NCBI GenBank assembly: GCA_009773165.1
Contig: WOUZ01000001.1
Location: 806,001 to 870,000, forward strand
DNA: 64,000 nt
Reading direction: 5' to 3'
DNA from: Bacteroidota bacterium
GTDB taxonomy: Bacteria; Bacteroidota; Bacteroidia; Bacteroidales; F082
Positions within the stretch are counted from its first letter, which is position 1, and every line of letters starts with the position of its first letter. The position numbers and the translations under genes are program-made. Under the pieces are notes generated by a model. That model saw only the letters and a program-made list of their open reading frames with translations. It did not search any database and had not been told where the DNA came from. Positions 34,412-43,715 of this stretch are shown one piece after another.

Positions 34412-36553
34412 ATGCTGCTGCTGAATAGTTTTGAATTAACCTTGCCTTTGGTCAACCCGGTTCTGAAATTCCTGGTGATCCTGATCATCATTTTGTTTGC
34501 GCCCATTTTGCTCAACAAACTCAAGATTCCTCATATTCTGGGTTTGATTATTGCAGGGGCGGTAATTGGTCCTCACGGTTTTAACCTGCTGTTGCGCGAC
34601 AGCGGCATTATTTTGTCAGGAACGGCTGGATTACTTTATATCATGTTTCTTGCCGGACTGGAGATCGACCTGACGGAGTTCCGAAAAAACAGCACCAAAA
34701 GCCTTGTCTTTGGGTTATATACATTCATTATCCCCATGATCCTTGGTCTGGTTGCAGGATTGTATATACTTGATTTCTCAATGCTTACCTCTGTTTTATT
34801 AGCAAGTATGTTTGCTTCGCACACCCTCATTGCTTATCCGATACTGAGTAAGCTCGGAGTGACAAAAAACAGGGCAGTGAATATTTCAATCGGAGGCACG
34901 CTGATCACCGATACCCTCGCCCTCCTTGTACTGGCGGTGATCGTAGGCATGGCGCGTGGCGAGGTGAATGCCGCATTCTGGACAAGGCTCAGCGTTTCTA
35001 TTGTCCTCTTTGGATTGATTGTGATGTTCCTTTTCCCCATCATTGGACGATGGTTTCTGAAGCGCTATGATGACAAGGTGTCGCAGTATATTTTTGTGCT
35101 CGTCATGGTTTTTCTTGGCGCGGTGCTTGCCGAGGCTGCCGGTATCGAAGCCATTATCGGAGCCTTTTTATCGGGACTGGCGCTCAACAGGCTCATTCCT
35201 GCCACTTCGCCTTTGATGAACAGGATTGAGTTTGTGGGGAATGCCGTTTTTATTCCTTTCTTCCTCATTGGCGTAGGTATGCTCGTGGATTACCGTGCTT
35301 TTTTAAAGGATATCGAAACAATAAAAGTGGCGGCTGTGATGACAATTGTGGCAACACTGGCAAAATTTCTGGCTGCCTGGCTAACTCAGAAATCCTTCAG
35401 GCTTTCGGTTGACGAACGTCGTATTATTTTTGGTTTAAGCAATGCACAGGCAGCGGCAACCCTGGCAGCAGTGCTGGTAGGCTACAATGTCATTCTTGGT
35501 GAAACGTCTGACGGACAGCCCATACGGCTTCTTAATGATGCCGTACTCAACGGAACGATCATCATGATTCTGATCACGTGTACAATTGCCTCTTTTGTGG
35601 CACAAAAAGGGGGTAAGAATATATCCCTGCTCGAATCTATTACTCCCGAAGGTGAAGGTGATACCATCGAGGAAAAGATACTCATCCCGCTGAGCAACCC
35701 CGATACCATCGAAGAGCTGATCGGGCTGAGTGCTATCCTAAAATCGAAAGAGAATAAAAAGAACCTGTATGCCATGCATATCATCGACAACGACTCGGTG
35801 GACGCCGGCAGTAAAGCCAGAAAATTACTTGAAAAGGCAAGTCACTCTGCTGCCGCTTACGACATTCCGCTCAACAATATTCTTCGGTATGATTTAAATT
35901 CAACCAATGGTATTGTTGGCGCGATCAAAGAACAGCAAATCACCGACCTGGTGTTGGGACTACATGTAAAAAAAGGCATTTCGCCCTCATTCCTGGGACA
36001 TCTGACCGAAGGTGTTTTACTTCGTTGCAACACCACAACCTTTGTTTACAAATCTTTCCAACCCATTTCAACCATTAAAAGACATGTGGTTATCGTTCCG
36101 CCGAATGCCGAAAAAGAGATTGGTTTTCCCTTCTGGCTGTCGAAAATATGGAACATCCCCAAAAATACGGGTGCGAAACTAGTTTTTTACGCAGCCGAAA
36201 GTACGCTGGTTTATATCCGTAATATCCTTCAAAAACATCCCATTGCGGCTGAACTGAAAGTGTTTGAGGATTGGAACGACTTCCTTATTATCGCCAAAGA
36301 CATCAAAAGCGACGACAATCTCCTCATCATTCTGAGTAGGCTCAACAAACTGTCGTACCACGATAGCATGCATCATATTCCGGTTTATCTGGATAAATAT
36401 TTCCGTTCGAACAGTTTTATACTCGTCTTTCCAATGCAACAGGGCGTGGAAGATGCTGAGATGGCCGACCTCAACAACCCATCGATGATCGAACCTATCG
36501 AAAAACTGGATGAGATCGGTAAAAATATTCTAAGGCTATTCCGCAGGAAATAA
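34412..36553 (+). CDS. CPA2-family cation:proton antiporter
   Basis: 713 residues. Residues 1-400 form 11-12 membrane segments of the monovalent cation:proton antiporter-2 type (LIIAGAVIGPHGFNLL, GLYIMFLAGLEIDLTEF region, EAIIGAFLSGLALNRLIP, SNAQAAATLAAVLVGYN). The C-terminal 300 residues are soluble and resemble a tandem universal-stress-protein-like domain (LYAMHIIDND, QITDLVLGLHVKKG, VVIVPPNAEKE) rather than the RCK domain of KefB. It probably exchanges Na+ or K+ for H+ at the inner membrane, with the soluble part as a regulator. Confidence 0.9.
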   Translation: MLLLNSFELTLPLVNPVLKFLVILIIILFAPILLNKLKIPHILGLIIAGAVIGPHGFNLLLRDSGIILSGTAGLLYIMFLAGLEIDLTEFRKNSTKSLVFGLYTFIIPMILGLVAGLYILDFSMLTSVLLASMFASHTLIAYPILSKLGVTKNRAVNISIGGTLITDTLALLVLAVIVGMARGEVNAAFWTRLSVSIVLFGLIVMFLFPIIGRWFLKRYDDKVSQYIFVLVMVFLGAVLAEAAGIEAIIGAFLSGLALNRLIPATSPLMNRIEFVGNAVFIPFFLIGVGMLVDYRAFLKDIETIKVAAVMTIVATLAKFLAAWLTQKSFRLSVDERRIIFGLSNAQAAATLAAVLVGYNVILGETSDGQPIRLLNDAVLNGTIIMILITCTIASFVAQKGGKNISLLESITPEGEGDTIEEKILIPLSNPDTIEELIGLSAILKSKENKKNLYAMHIIDNDSVDAGSKARKLLEKASHSAAAYDIPLNNILRYDLNSTNGIVGAIKEQQITDLVLGLHVKKGISPSFLGHLTEGVLLRCNTTTFVYKSFQPISTIKRHVVIVPPNAEKEIGFPFWLSKIWNIPKNTGAKLVFYAAESTLVYIRNILQKHPIAAELKVFEDWNDFLIIAKDIKSDDNLLIILSRLNKLSYHDSMHHIPVYLDKYFRSNSFILVFPMQQGVEDAEMADLNNPSMIEPIEKLDEIGKNILRLFRRK

Positions 36554-36683
36554 GCATATGCAGTCTTAGTTAACAATCAACGAATTTTGGAATTTAAAAA
36601 TATGTTGAAGGTTTTTATCAGTTCAAGGGATTGCTTGAAATCGTTGTAATTGATAATTCGTTAAAAAAATATCAAATAGAAAA

Positions 36684-37748
36684 ATGAAACTAGAAGATCT
36701 TGGTTACAACGACTTACTTGAAAAGGTCCGGATTGAAAATGGCCTTAGCGGCTTTGAGATTGGAAGGATCGTTTCGGAGCACAAAGAGAGGTATGTTGTA
36801 AAAACTGAAAAGGGGGAGTTTGAAGCGGAGATTACTGGTAATTTGCGCTTTTCGGCACAAAGGCGTGAAGATTTTCCTGCTGTTGGCGACTGGGTTGCTC
36901 TTACGGTTTATGACGACGGCTTTTCGGTCATTCATAAAATAATACCGCGATTTTCAGTTATATCACGGCAGGCTGTGGGTCAGTTTGGTGAAATACAAAT
37001 TATTGCAACAAATATTGATTATGCCTTATTGGTGCAGGCTGCCGACAGGGATTTCAATATCAACCGGCTTGAGCGGTACCTGACCATTTGTAATGCATCG
37101 CGCGTCAGCCCCATAATTGTTCTTACCAAGATTGATCTGATTGATGAAGATCAAACTTCTGCGATCGTGGAACACATTAAAGCGCGTATCAAAAATGTTC
37201 CTGTGATTGCTTTGAGCAACGAGTCGCAGAATGGATTCGACACCATGCATGCACTCATCGAAAAAGGGAAAACGTATTGCATGCTTGGTTCTTCAGGAGC
37301 TGGGAAATCCACACTCACCAACAACCTCAGCGGTAAGGACATGATGCGAACAGATACGATAAGCCTCAGCACACAAAAAGGAAGACATGTTACAAGTCAC
37401 AGGGAATTGGTTGTTCTTGAAAACGGCGGAATATTGATTGATAATCCTGGCATGAGAGAGGTGGGAATAGCCGATTCAGCCAGCGGACTGGAGATCACCT
37501 TCGACACCATCGTCGGGCTATCGGCTCAGTGCAGGTTCAAAGACTGCACACACACGAACGAAACAGGCTGTTCGGTACTTGAAGCCGTTGAAAATGGACA
37601 AATCGATAAAGCTTCCTACCAAAATTACCTGAAAATGGAACGCGAGAAGGCACATTTTGAGACGTCAATTGCTGAGAAGCGAAAAAAAGACAAAGAATTC
37701 GGGAAAATCATGAAGAATTATAAAAAAGACATGAAACTGAATAAATAA
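36684..37748 (+). CDS. rsgA: Ribosome small subunit-dependent GTPase RsgA (YjeQ)
   Basis: 354 residues. N-terminal OB-fold (GRIVSEHKERYVVKTEKGEFEAEI), then the circularly permuted GTPase order: G4 VLTKIDLID, G1 GSSGAGKST, G3 DNPGMRE, and a C-terminal zinc knuckle CRFKDCTHTNETGC. It checks 30S subunit maturation and releases RbfA. A lysine-rich C-terminal tail (EKRKKDKEFGKIMKNYKKDMKLNK) contacts rRNA. It is 130 bases after the antiporter. Confidence 0.95.
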   Translation: MKLEDLGYNDLLEKVRIENGLSGFEIGRIVSEHKERYVVKTEKGEFEAEITGNLRFSAQRREDFPAVGDWVALTVYDDGFSVIHKIIPRFSVISRQAVGQFGEIQIIATNIDYALLVQAADRDFNINRLERYLTICNASRVSPIIVLTKIDLIDEDQTSAIVEHIKARIKNVPVIALSNESQNGFDTMHALIEKGKTYCMLGSSGAGKSTLTNNLSGKDMMRTDTISLSTQKGRHVTSHRELVVLENGGILIDNPGMREVGIADSASGLEITFDTIVGLSAQCRFKDCTHTNETGCSVLEAVENGQIDKASYQNYLKMEREKAHFETSIAEKRKKDKEFGKIMKNYKKDMKLNK

Positions 37749-38125
37749 AAATTAGGGGCACTTTCTGATTTCCAATCGGGGTAAGTGTTCCACATTTTTA
37801 ATATGGATATTTCTCTGGTAACTAAATTACAGTCATCTTTTTTATAACAGGTTTTTGGAAATCCTATTTTACTGGTTGAAAAAATGCTTTTGAGTTATTT
37901 ACTGGCAAACTACACAACGAGGAATGTCAGCCAAAGAACATCATAAGTCACAACTTGCAGACCTTTCTTTAAAGCAATACAAATCGACGCAAGCCGATGA
38001 TAAAGTAATAATTTATCTGGTAAACCATACATATTTTAATAAATATATCTGGTTATCAGAATATTTTTATGTAACTTTGTCTCATCAGTAAATAGAATAC
38101 CACTTAATAAGAAACAATTGAAGGT
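37749..38125. other. 377-bp gap with a 55-codon ORF
   Basis: An ATG-to-TAA frame at 37924-38091 encodes 55 residues (MSAKEHHKSQLADLSLK to YVTLSHQ) with no known domain. A TAACTTTG -7 box (38072-38079) overlaps its end and serves the gene at 38126, so the ORF is doubtful. Confidence 0.4.
38072..38079 (+). promoter_or_regulatory. -7 box TAACTTTG for the DUF4143 ATPase gene
   Basis: Matches TAnnTTTG, 46 bases before the ATG at 38126. No TTG at the canonical distance. Confidence 0.45.
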
Positions 38126-39259
38126 ATGAAAACAGAAGTTTTTAACCGCAACTTATATGATCAGATCAATGAATGGCTGTTCCAGGGTAAGGTGTTGATA
38201 CTTTATGGTGCGCGGCAAGTGGGCAAAACAACGCTATCGAAACAATTGATTGCCAACAATCAAGACGCGTTGTATATTAATTGCGAGCTCTTCTCGGCGA
38301 AAGAGCTGCTTGAATCTGGCAACCTTGAACGAATCCGCAGTTTTTTGGGTGATGCAAAACTTGTGGTGCTTGATGAAGCCCAAAAGATCAGAAAAATTGG
38401 CTCGCTGCTTAAACTTTTTCATGATACCTATCCTCAAATACAACTGATTGCCACCGGATCGAGTAGTTTTGAGCTTTCGGGTGAGCTATCCGAACCGCTT
38501 ACCGGCAGAAATGTGAAGTTTATTCTTTATCCGGTTGCATTGTCCGAACTTCAACCAAACAACAATGCTTTCCAACTAGAAGAGCGTTTGCATGAATTTT
38601 TAAGATTTGGCATGTATCCCGAAATCATCCAGCGCAATGAAAATCAGAAAATTACATTGCTCGACCAAATGGCCGGAGATTATCTTTTTAAGGATGTACT
38701 CAGCTTTGAAAACCTTAAACGACCTGAGTTGTTGCTCAATTTATTGAAAGCACTTGCGCTTCAATTGGGAAATGAAGTATCGTTCAGAGAGTTGTCACTT
38801 TTGCTTAAAGTTACCATCGAAACAGTGCAACGCTACATCGAATTGCTCGAAAAGTCGTTTGTGTTATTCAGGCTTCCCTCATTCAGCCGCAATCTGCGAA
38901 ATGAACTTACCCGAAATCATAAATTTTACTTTTATGATATGGGCGTTCGCAACAGCTTATTGCACAATTATTTACCACTTGACGCGCGTACTGACACAGG
39001 TGCAATGTGGGAAAATTTCTGCGTTATTGAAAGGCTAAAGTTTAACCAACGCAACAAACGTAATGCTTCGTTATATTTCTGGAGAACCTATCAGCAACAG
39101 GAAATAGACCTGATAGAGGAATGCAACGGAAAAATTGAAGCTTTTGAGTTTAAGTGGAATCCAGCTGCGAAACACAAGATTCCGTCCGAATTCATAAAAA
39201 CTTACCAAACTGAAATTACAGTTATTCACCGCGAAAATTTTAGGTCATTTCTTTTATAA
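38126..39259 (+). CDS. AAA-type ATPase with DUF4143
   Basis: 377 residues. Walker A GARQVGKTT and Walker B VVLDEAQKI with the sensor TGSSSFEL place it in the AAA_14 group. The C-terminal DUF4143 includes FYFYDMGVRNSLLHNY and an ending with a nuclease-like strand (QQQEIDLIEECNGKIEAFEFKWN), a (D/E)...ExK-like pattern. Such proteins are widely scattered and often stand alone; function is unknown. An 8-bp hairpin (GATTGCTT/AAGCAATC, 39274-39300) lies 15 bases after the stop but has no T-run. Confidence 0.9.
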   Translation: MKTEVFNRNLYDQINEWLFQGKVLILYGARQVGKTTLSKQLIANNQDALYINCELFSAKELLESGNLERIRSFLGDAKLVVLDEAQKIRKIGSLLKLFHDTYPQIQLIATGSSSFELSGELSEPLTGRNVKFILYPVALSELQPNNNAFQLEERLHEFLRFGMYPEIIQRNENQKITLLDQMAGDYLFKDVLSFENLKRPELLLNLLKALALQLGNEVSFRELSLLLKVTIETVQRYIELLEKSFVLFRLPSFSRNLRNELTRNHKFYFYDMGVRNSLLHNYLPLDARTDTGAMWENFCVIERLKFNQRNKRNASLYFWRTYQQQEIDLIEECNGKIEAFEFKWNPAAKHKIPSEFIKTYQTEITVIHRENFRSFLL

Positions 39260-39439
39260 AAGGAGATTGATAAGATTGCTTCATTTACGTTTAAGCAATC
39301 GCTGCCACAATGTTGAGCGCAAGGTCGCAGCATCAGTAATACAACTCATCATTGCCTTGAATCCTGGTCTGACACAGCGTCACAAACAGAAGCCACTATA
39401 AATGACATGTTGAGCAGTTTTTAATTACAAACAACCTTT

Positions 39440-40294
39440 TCATTTGTTTTGATCCTGCATCAGATCGGCGTAGCTAATGAGTTTGATACCTTTCTTCCGG
39501 ATGGTTTGCATCACTTTCTCGCTTGTAAAAACACGTGTAACCCATTCGCGGTCGATGTCCACGTTTTCATAGCCTTTGTGTCCCACTGTTTTCATCTCGC
39601 CTGTGGCTTTGCCGGGGTGATCGAGGAAAAAGTAGCTGCCTGGCCCCAGCTTTTCGAGGTTTTGGCAAAAGGCATCGATACGTTCTTCGGGTCTTACATC
39701 TTTTCCCCATCCGGTGAACCACTCCAGTCCGGTAGCTTCGGTGCTGAGCTTGTATTCATTCGCCAGACTGACATATAAAGTCTGAAGCCGGGGATCGAGA
39801 TGTGTAAAACCCATATGGCAACTCAGATGTGTGATTTTTGGCACGTGCCGAAGTGCCTGTTCAATCTGAGCTCGCATTTCAGTTTCCACCTCCTCCATCG
39901 TCCAGCTGGCTTCCGAAAGTGAACTTCCGGGCGGGAAATTGTCGTTCTTCCACACCATTGGAAAAAAATAACCATTCTCGTCAACAAGACCCGGACAATG
40001 TGTGAGTGGCCTCCACTTCACATTGCTCCACTCGCTGGTAAGCACCAGATGGATTCCGACATCGAGACCCAGATTTTCGTTCAGCATTTTAACTGCTTCG
40101 GGATACCATGCACAGGGAACCATCAGTTCGACCGAGCGCACAATGCCGTTCTGATAAGATTCGATGCAAGCTTCGTTGGCTGCATGAAAAGAGCCGATGT
40201 CGTCGGCACGTACCAAAAGCCGGATTTCATTATCCTGCGTGAAGCCTGAAGCTGCCATAAGTGTCGTCATTAAAGTGAATAAGATCGTTTTCAT
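39440..40294 (-). CDS. Secreted ChbG/YdjC-like carbohydrate deacetylase
   Basis: 284 residues from ATG at 40294 (frame open to 40375; the Lys-Thr-hydrophobic signal peptide MKTILFTLMTTLMAASGF starts here). The YdjC fold is shown by LLVRADDIGSFHAANEACIESYQNGIVRSVELMVPCAWYPEAV, DVGIHLVLTSEW and HLSCHMGFTHLD; the Asp-Asp and His residues are the family's metal ligands. ChbG deacetylates chitooligosaccharides in the cytoplasm; this one is exported, so its substrate is probably different. No sugar operon surrounds it. Confidence 0.87.
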   Translation of the reverse strand: MKTILFTLMTTLMAASGFTQDNEIRLLVRADDIGSFHAANEACIESYQNGIVRSVELMVPCAWYPEAVKMLNENLGLDVGIHLVLTSEWSNVKWRPLTHCPGLVDENGYFFPMVWKNDNFPPGSSLSEASWTMEEVETEMRAQIEQALRHVPKITHLSCHMGFTHLDPRLQTLYVSLANEYKLSTEATGLEWFTGWGKDVRPEERIDAFCQNLEKLGPGSYFFLDHPGKATGEMKTVGHKGYENVDIDREWVTRVFTSEKVMQTIRKKGIKLISYADLMQDQNK

Positions 40295-40439
40295 AAAAAA
40301 GGCCTTCTGTAAAACAAGAACAACAAAGATAACAAAGCAAATGCAAAAGAAATGATGTTTATTACAGGGTTTCAAGTAGTTTGTTATCAGACATTTCTAT
40401 ATTGGCTTCTTATTAATCTTTAGATCAAATCAATTCATG

Positions 40440-42416
40440 TTATAAAACTTGTATTCCTGTTGACAACAAATAGCGATATGTTTCATCGTAAAAAGCGGGC
40501 AAACGAGTGTGATCTTCTGTATCCCCTGTTGGGACAAAAATGACCATTCCCTGACGTGCTCGTGTTAAAAGTACCCTATAAGCATTGATCAGGTATTGCT
40601 GGCGTTCGGCTTTGTTAATGTTTTGCCATTTATTGCCTCTGAAAGAATAAGTTGACCATCCTTTAGAATTGCTTCTTAAATCGCCATCCCAAGCTACACA
40701 AACCCAATCAAGTTCCAAGCCTTGCACATGAAATTCCGTCACAACATCTTCCAGAAAATAGGAGGAACGCACATCCTCTTTACCATCCAAGAACCAATAG
40801 ATTGGATCAACAGGTGACTTCACATCTATGGCATAGGGTTTCAACCGATAAGCCTGCGAAGAAACCACCATCCCATACCTTTCGTTCCCTCTCGCTTTTT
40901 CTTTGAGCCATGTTTTGGCTTTTTGTAGGTCGCGTGTGAGTTTGATCGGATAGTTAGCTTCTATTGCTTTGTAAGTTGCTGAGGCTTTTTCATGTTCTCG
41001 ATCGAGCAGTTGCTTTACAAAAAATGATAGTTTCTCAGCCCTGAAAGACCTCATTGATACTGCCAAATGTAAAGCTGAATCAAAATGCACTTTCACTTCT
41101 TTTGAGAGTTTTTCAATAGCTTCAGTGGCTGCGTATTCCGAGTCGGTCAGATTGGGCGAAATGTAAACCAGCCAATGAGGAAATAAATGTTTGATAGCTT
41201 GAAGCCATTCAGAAATGCCAGCTTCACCTGTGTTTATTTCTTGTCCGCCACCCACAAGACAGATGACAACTGCCCAATCTTCGTGACGATCTAAACATGA
41301 TATGAGAAATTCCGGTTCTGAAAATTGAAAGTCAGGTTGACCCTTCTTTCTCTTCATAAAATTGACAGTCTGCTCCTTGTTCCAAGCCCGCTGTGCTTCA
41401 TCAAAGATCGCTACATGGTCATAGGGCGCGCGTTTATCAATTAAGTATGCATCACGATAATGATGAATGTTTTGAATAAATGCCTTGATTTCGGATTTCG
41501 CGTGCGACTTTATAATCTTTTGTCCTTTAAGGGCTTCCGTTTTTACTTTATCACGAGCTAAAGCTTCTTGTAGTATGGCTACCAATGGGCCATTACCAGA
41601 AAGGTAAACGCTTGCAGACTTTTTCTCTTGTTCTTGATGCGTTGTAGCCACTTTTAAACCAACTAGGGTTTTACCAGCTCCTGGTACACCAGTCACAAAA
41701 CAAATGATTTTTTTGTGTTCGTTTCCAGCTTTTTTAATAGCTGCATGAAGTGCTGAAGTTGTGTGTGTCAAGTTAGTAGCATCTGCATCCATTCGGGTTA
41801 TCTCATCCACCTGATGCGATTTGTAGAGAGCTAGTGCTGCTTCGATGATAGTTGGTGTTGGGGCATAACGGCCTTTCGCATAGTTTTCAGGATCAATTTC
41901 AACTAGAGGAATATAAAAATCCAAGGTTAATTGAATCGCCAACCCCAAATTGTTTTTGTTGGTTAAAATTGGATATAAAAGTTGATCATCATGAGCTTTC
42001 GTTGTGATTTCGATAGGCACAGGTTGTGCTTCTGATGATACCAAGATTGGCGCGATCAACACCTGATGACTAGGTTCATGAAAATTTTTTAAGTCAAGTG
42101 CATAGTCCCACACCTGGTCCATATCTGATCGGAAAAACTTATGCTCACCAACTTTAAATTCAATGACAAAAACTACGCCTTTAATAATAACCAAAGCGTC
42201 AATACGCTTTCCCATTCGGGGAACTGAAAACTCAAAGAAAATCTCACCTCGATGACCTTTCAGTGCTTTTTTTAAAATTACAATTTGATCTGCCCACGAT
42301 TTGTTTTGTTCCATCGTAGAACTAAATTGATTTGAATTCGTAATCTTACCAATGATATCATCATTAGAGTTTTTCTCGAATGAAAGAAGGTCACTTCGAT
42401 AGTAATAGTTCAACAT
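40440..42416 (-). CDS. Nuclease-helicase: PD-(D/E)XK-like domain fused to DUF2075/SF1-like ATPase
   Basis: 658 residues. An N-terminal nuclease-like domain has Glu58 (GEIFFEF), Asp73 (RIDALVII) and Glu86-x-Lys88 (FVIEFKVG), the E/D-ExK pattern. The motor has Walker A GVPGAGKT (243-250), Walker B VAIFDEAQRAW, GTP/ATP-sensor region VVICLVGGGQEINTGE, and a late helicase-like segment FHVQGLELDWVCVAWDGDL with LLTRARQGMVIFVP. This matches the DUF2075 family, related to Schlafen ATPases and SF1 helicases. A truncated vsr gene lies 46 bases upstream, which suggests a defence or mobile neighbourhood. The role is inferred. Confidence 0.85.
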   Translation of the reverse strand: MLNYYYRSDLLSFEKNSNDDIIGKITNSNQFSSTMEQNKSWADQIVILKKALKGHRGEIFFEFSVPRMGKRIDALVIIKGVVFVIEFKVGEHKFFRSDMDQVWDYALDLKNFHEPSHQVLIAPILVSSEAQPVPIEITTKAHDDQLLYPILTNKNNLGLAIQLTLDFYIPLVEIDPENYAKGRYAPTPTIIEAALALYKSHQVDEITRMDADATNLTHTTSALHAAIKKAGNEHKKIICFVTGVPGAGKTLVGLKVATTHQEQEKKSASVYLSGNGPLVAILQEALARDKVKTEALKGQKIIKSHAKSEIKAFIQNIHHYRDAYLIDKRAPYDHVAIFDEAQRAWNKEQTVNFMKRKKGQPDFQFSEPEFLISCLDRHEDWAVVICLVGGGQEINTGEAGISEWLQAIKHLFPHWLVYISPNLTDSEYAATEAIEKLSKEVKVHFDSALHLAVSMRSFRAEKLSFFVKQLLDREHEKASATYKAIEANYPIKLTRDLQKAKTWLKEKARGNERYGMVVSSQAYRLKPYAIDVKSPVDPIYWFLDGKEDVRSSYFLEDVVTEFHVQGLELDWVCVAWDGDLRSNSKGWSTYSFRGNKWQNINKAERQQYLINAYRVLLTRARQGMVIFVPTGDTEDHTRLPAFYDETYRYLLSTGIQVL

Positions 42417-42462
42417 TTCTTTGGTTTATGTTTTTGGCTGTTTTACTCTTTTAATAATTGGT

Positions 42463-42570
42463 TCATAGCGAATTATAAAACTTCCTCACCATCAATTCCG
42501 GCTTTGTGTCTTTTGCACCAATCCGGCTCATATTGTAGCTTCGGGTGGCGGGGTTGTGCACATCGGTCAT
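42463..42570 (-). pseudogene. vsr: Truncated vsr (very short patch repair endonuclease)
   Basis: From ATG at 42570, 35 codons read MTDVHNPATRSYNMSRIGAKDTKPELMVRKF, the highly conserved start of Vsr mismatch endonucleases, then YNSL and stop. Everything from the catalytic Asp on is missing (full length about 130-150). The remaining frame shows no continuation. Vsr genes accompany C5-cytosine methyltransferases, so a restriction-modification system was probably once here and lost by deletion. Confidence 0.8.
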
Positions 42571-43106
42571 GACAGAAAGTATCTTTTCATTCCAGTCAAA
42601 ATTAGTGTATTTCATCATACACTTTGCAGATGATGGTGGATGTTGTTTCAGGCAATTATCCTTCATTTCAATACCCTTTCAACCCCATTACAAAGCGATT
42701 TTATTTGTCCTGCCTGGTGTGGTTGCGGGCCTAGGCCTGCAGGATGAGTCAAAACGAAAGTTGTAACTCATTGGAATGAGTGTTTTTACCAATGAAATAA
42801 ATGCCAAAATAGCGATTTTGAATCATCCAAAAAAATGTTTCCGGGCTTCACTTTCGGTTAAATTAATCATTCGTTGCATGATTTTCCGCTATTCTTACAC
42901 ATCATAACTGTAGCCCTGCCCTGAAAAAGAGGGGTTTCTTTTGAACCTGATTTTTCAAAAGCAACTGTAAAACTTCAATTTGACTCAAAACGGACGGTGC
43001 TATTCATGTAATTACTGAATTGTTAAAGTTTCTGTTTACAAACTGGTAAAAAAAACAAAACCCTGCATGATTGGTCAAGCAGGGTTTTGGTTAAGAGTAA
43101 GATATA
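42571..43106. other. 536-bp gap upstream of the vsr remnant
   Basis: No intact gene. Expected places for a methyltransferase (upstream of vsr on the minus strand) show only interrupted frames. The left part is AT-rich, and a terminator lies at 43057-43088. Confidence 0.5.
43057..43088. terminator. Terminator after the 43107-43703 gene
   Basis: AAAACCCTGC and GCAGGGTTTT form a perfect 10-bp stem with a 12-base loop, 19 bases after the stop at 43107, with an A-run (U-run in the minus transcript) beyond. Confidence 0.85.
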
Positions 43107-43703
43107 TTACATGACAGGTTGATAGGGCAGGGAAGAGTGGTGCAGAATGATTCTTAGTTTCCCATCCTCACCTTTTTTGAATGCGAATGTTTTGTCGACC
43201 ATAACTTCATTGCCATCTTTACCTTTTACCCATACATTACCCATAAAAATGGCTACATCGCCATGAATTTGTATTCCTTCATTGCCCGCACCCAGTGCAT
43301 CGTAACGGGCTGCAATCCATGGGGTGATGGCAAAACCCTTGTCATTCGGAAAATTAGCATTTCCGCCGACAAAGTATGCAAGCGCGCCTTCATTTGTTGG
43401 ACGGAACGTTTGCTCGCCATTGGCTAAAGTGGGTTTAAAAAACACTTTTCCTGTAGTGTAACCATACGCCTGATCGAGTACCTGCTGGGCAAGCGCTACA
43501 TAATCGCCTCCATTTTCATAAACCTTGCCTATTTCCACCAAGGCATCGGTCCAACCTTTCAGGGCTGTGTTTACTTCTTCGACGGTAATAGTCTGGGTAG
43601 ACGCTTCGGCGGTTGCATGACTGTGCTGATGCCCGCTGCTGCATGCCATCATTGTTGCGGCTGCAATTACAAAAAGAGCTGAACGAAAGAGAGAAGTTTT
43701 CAT
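43107..43703 (-). CDS. SnoaL/NTF2-like lipoprotein
   Basis: 198 residues. A lipoprotein signal with lipobox MMACSS, then a His-rich linker (GHQHSHATAEAS). The mature domain matches SnoaL-like/CaMKII-association-like cystatin folds: NTALKGWTDALVEIGKVYENGGDYVALAQQVLDQAYGY, VFFKPTLANGEQTFRPTNEGALAYFVGG, GDVAIFMGNVWVKGKDG, ending LRIILHHSSLPYQPVM. The LHHSSLP ending is the family's signature. Function is unknown; the His-rich linker could bind metal. It is separated from the DUF2490 gene by 12 bases and may be co-transcribed. Confidence 0.87.
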   Translation of the reverse strand: MKTSLFRSALFVIAAATMMACSSGHQHSHATAEASTQTITVEEVNTALKGWTDALVEIGKVYENGGDYVALAQQVLDQAYGYTTGKVFFKPTLANGEQTFRPTNEGALAYFVGGNANFPNDKGFAITPWIAARYDALGAGNEGIQIHGDVAIFMGNVWVKGKDGNEVMVDKTFAFKKGEDGKLRIILHHSSLPYQPVM

Positions 43704-43715
43704 AGTGTGAATGAT

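Noticed and set aside
37924-38091. 55-codon ORF as a gene
   Set aside because: Its end overlaps the -7 box of the following gene and no domain is seen.
39274-39300. 8-bp stem GATTGCTT/AAGCAATC as terminator
   Set aside because: No T-run follows and the stem is short, so it is mentioned only with the neighbouring gene.
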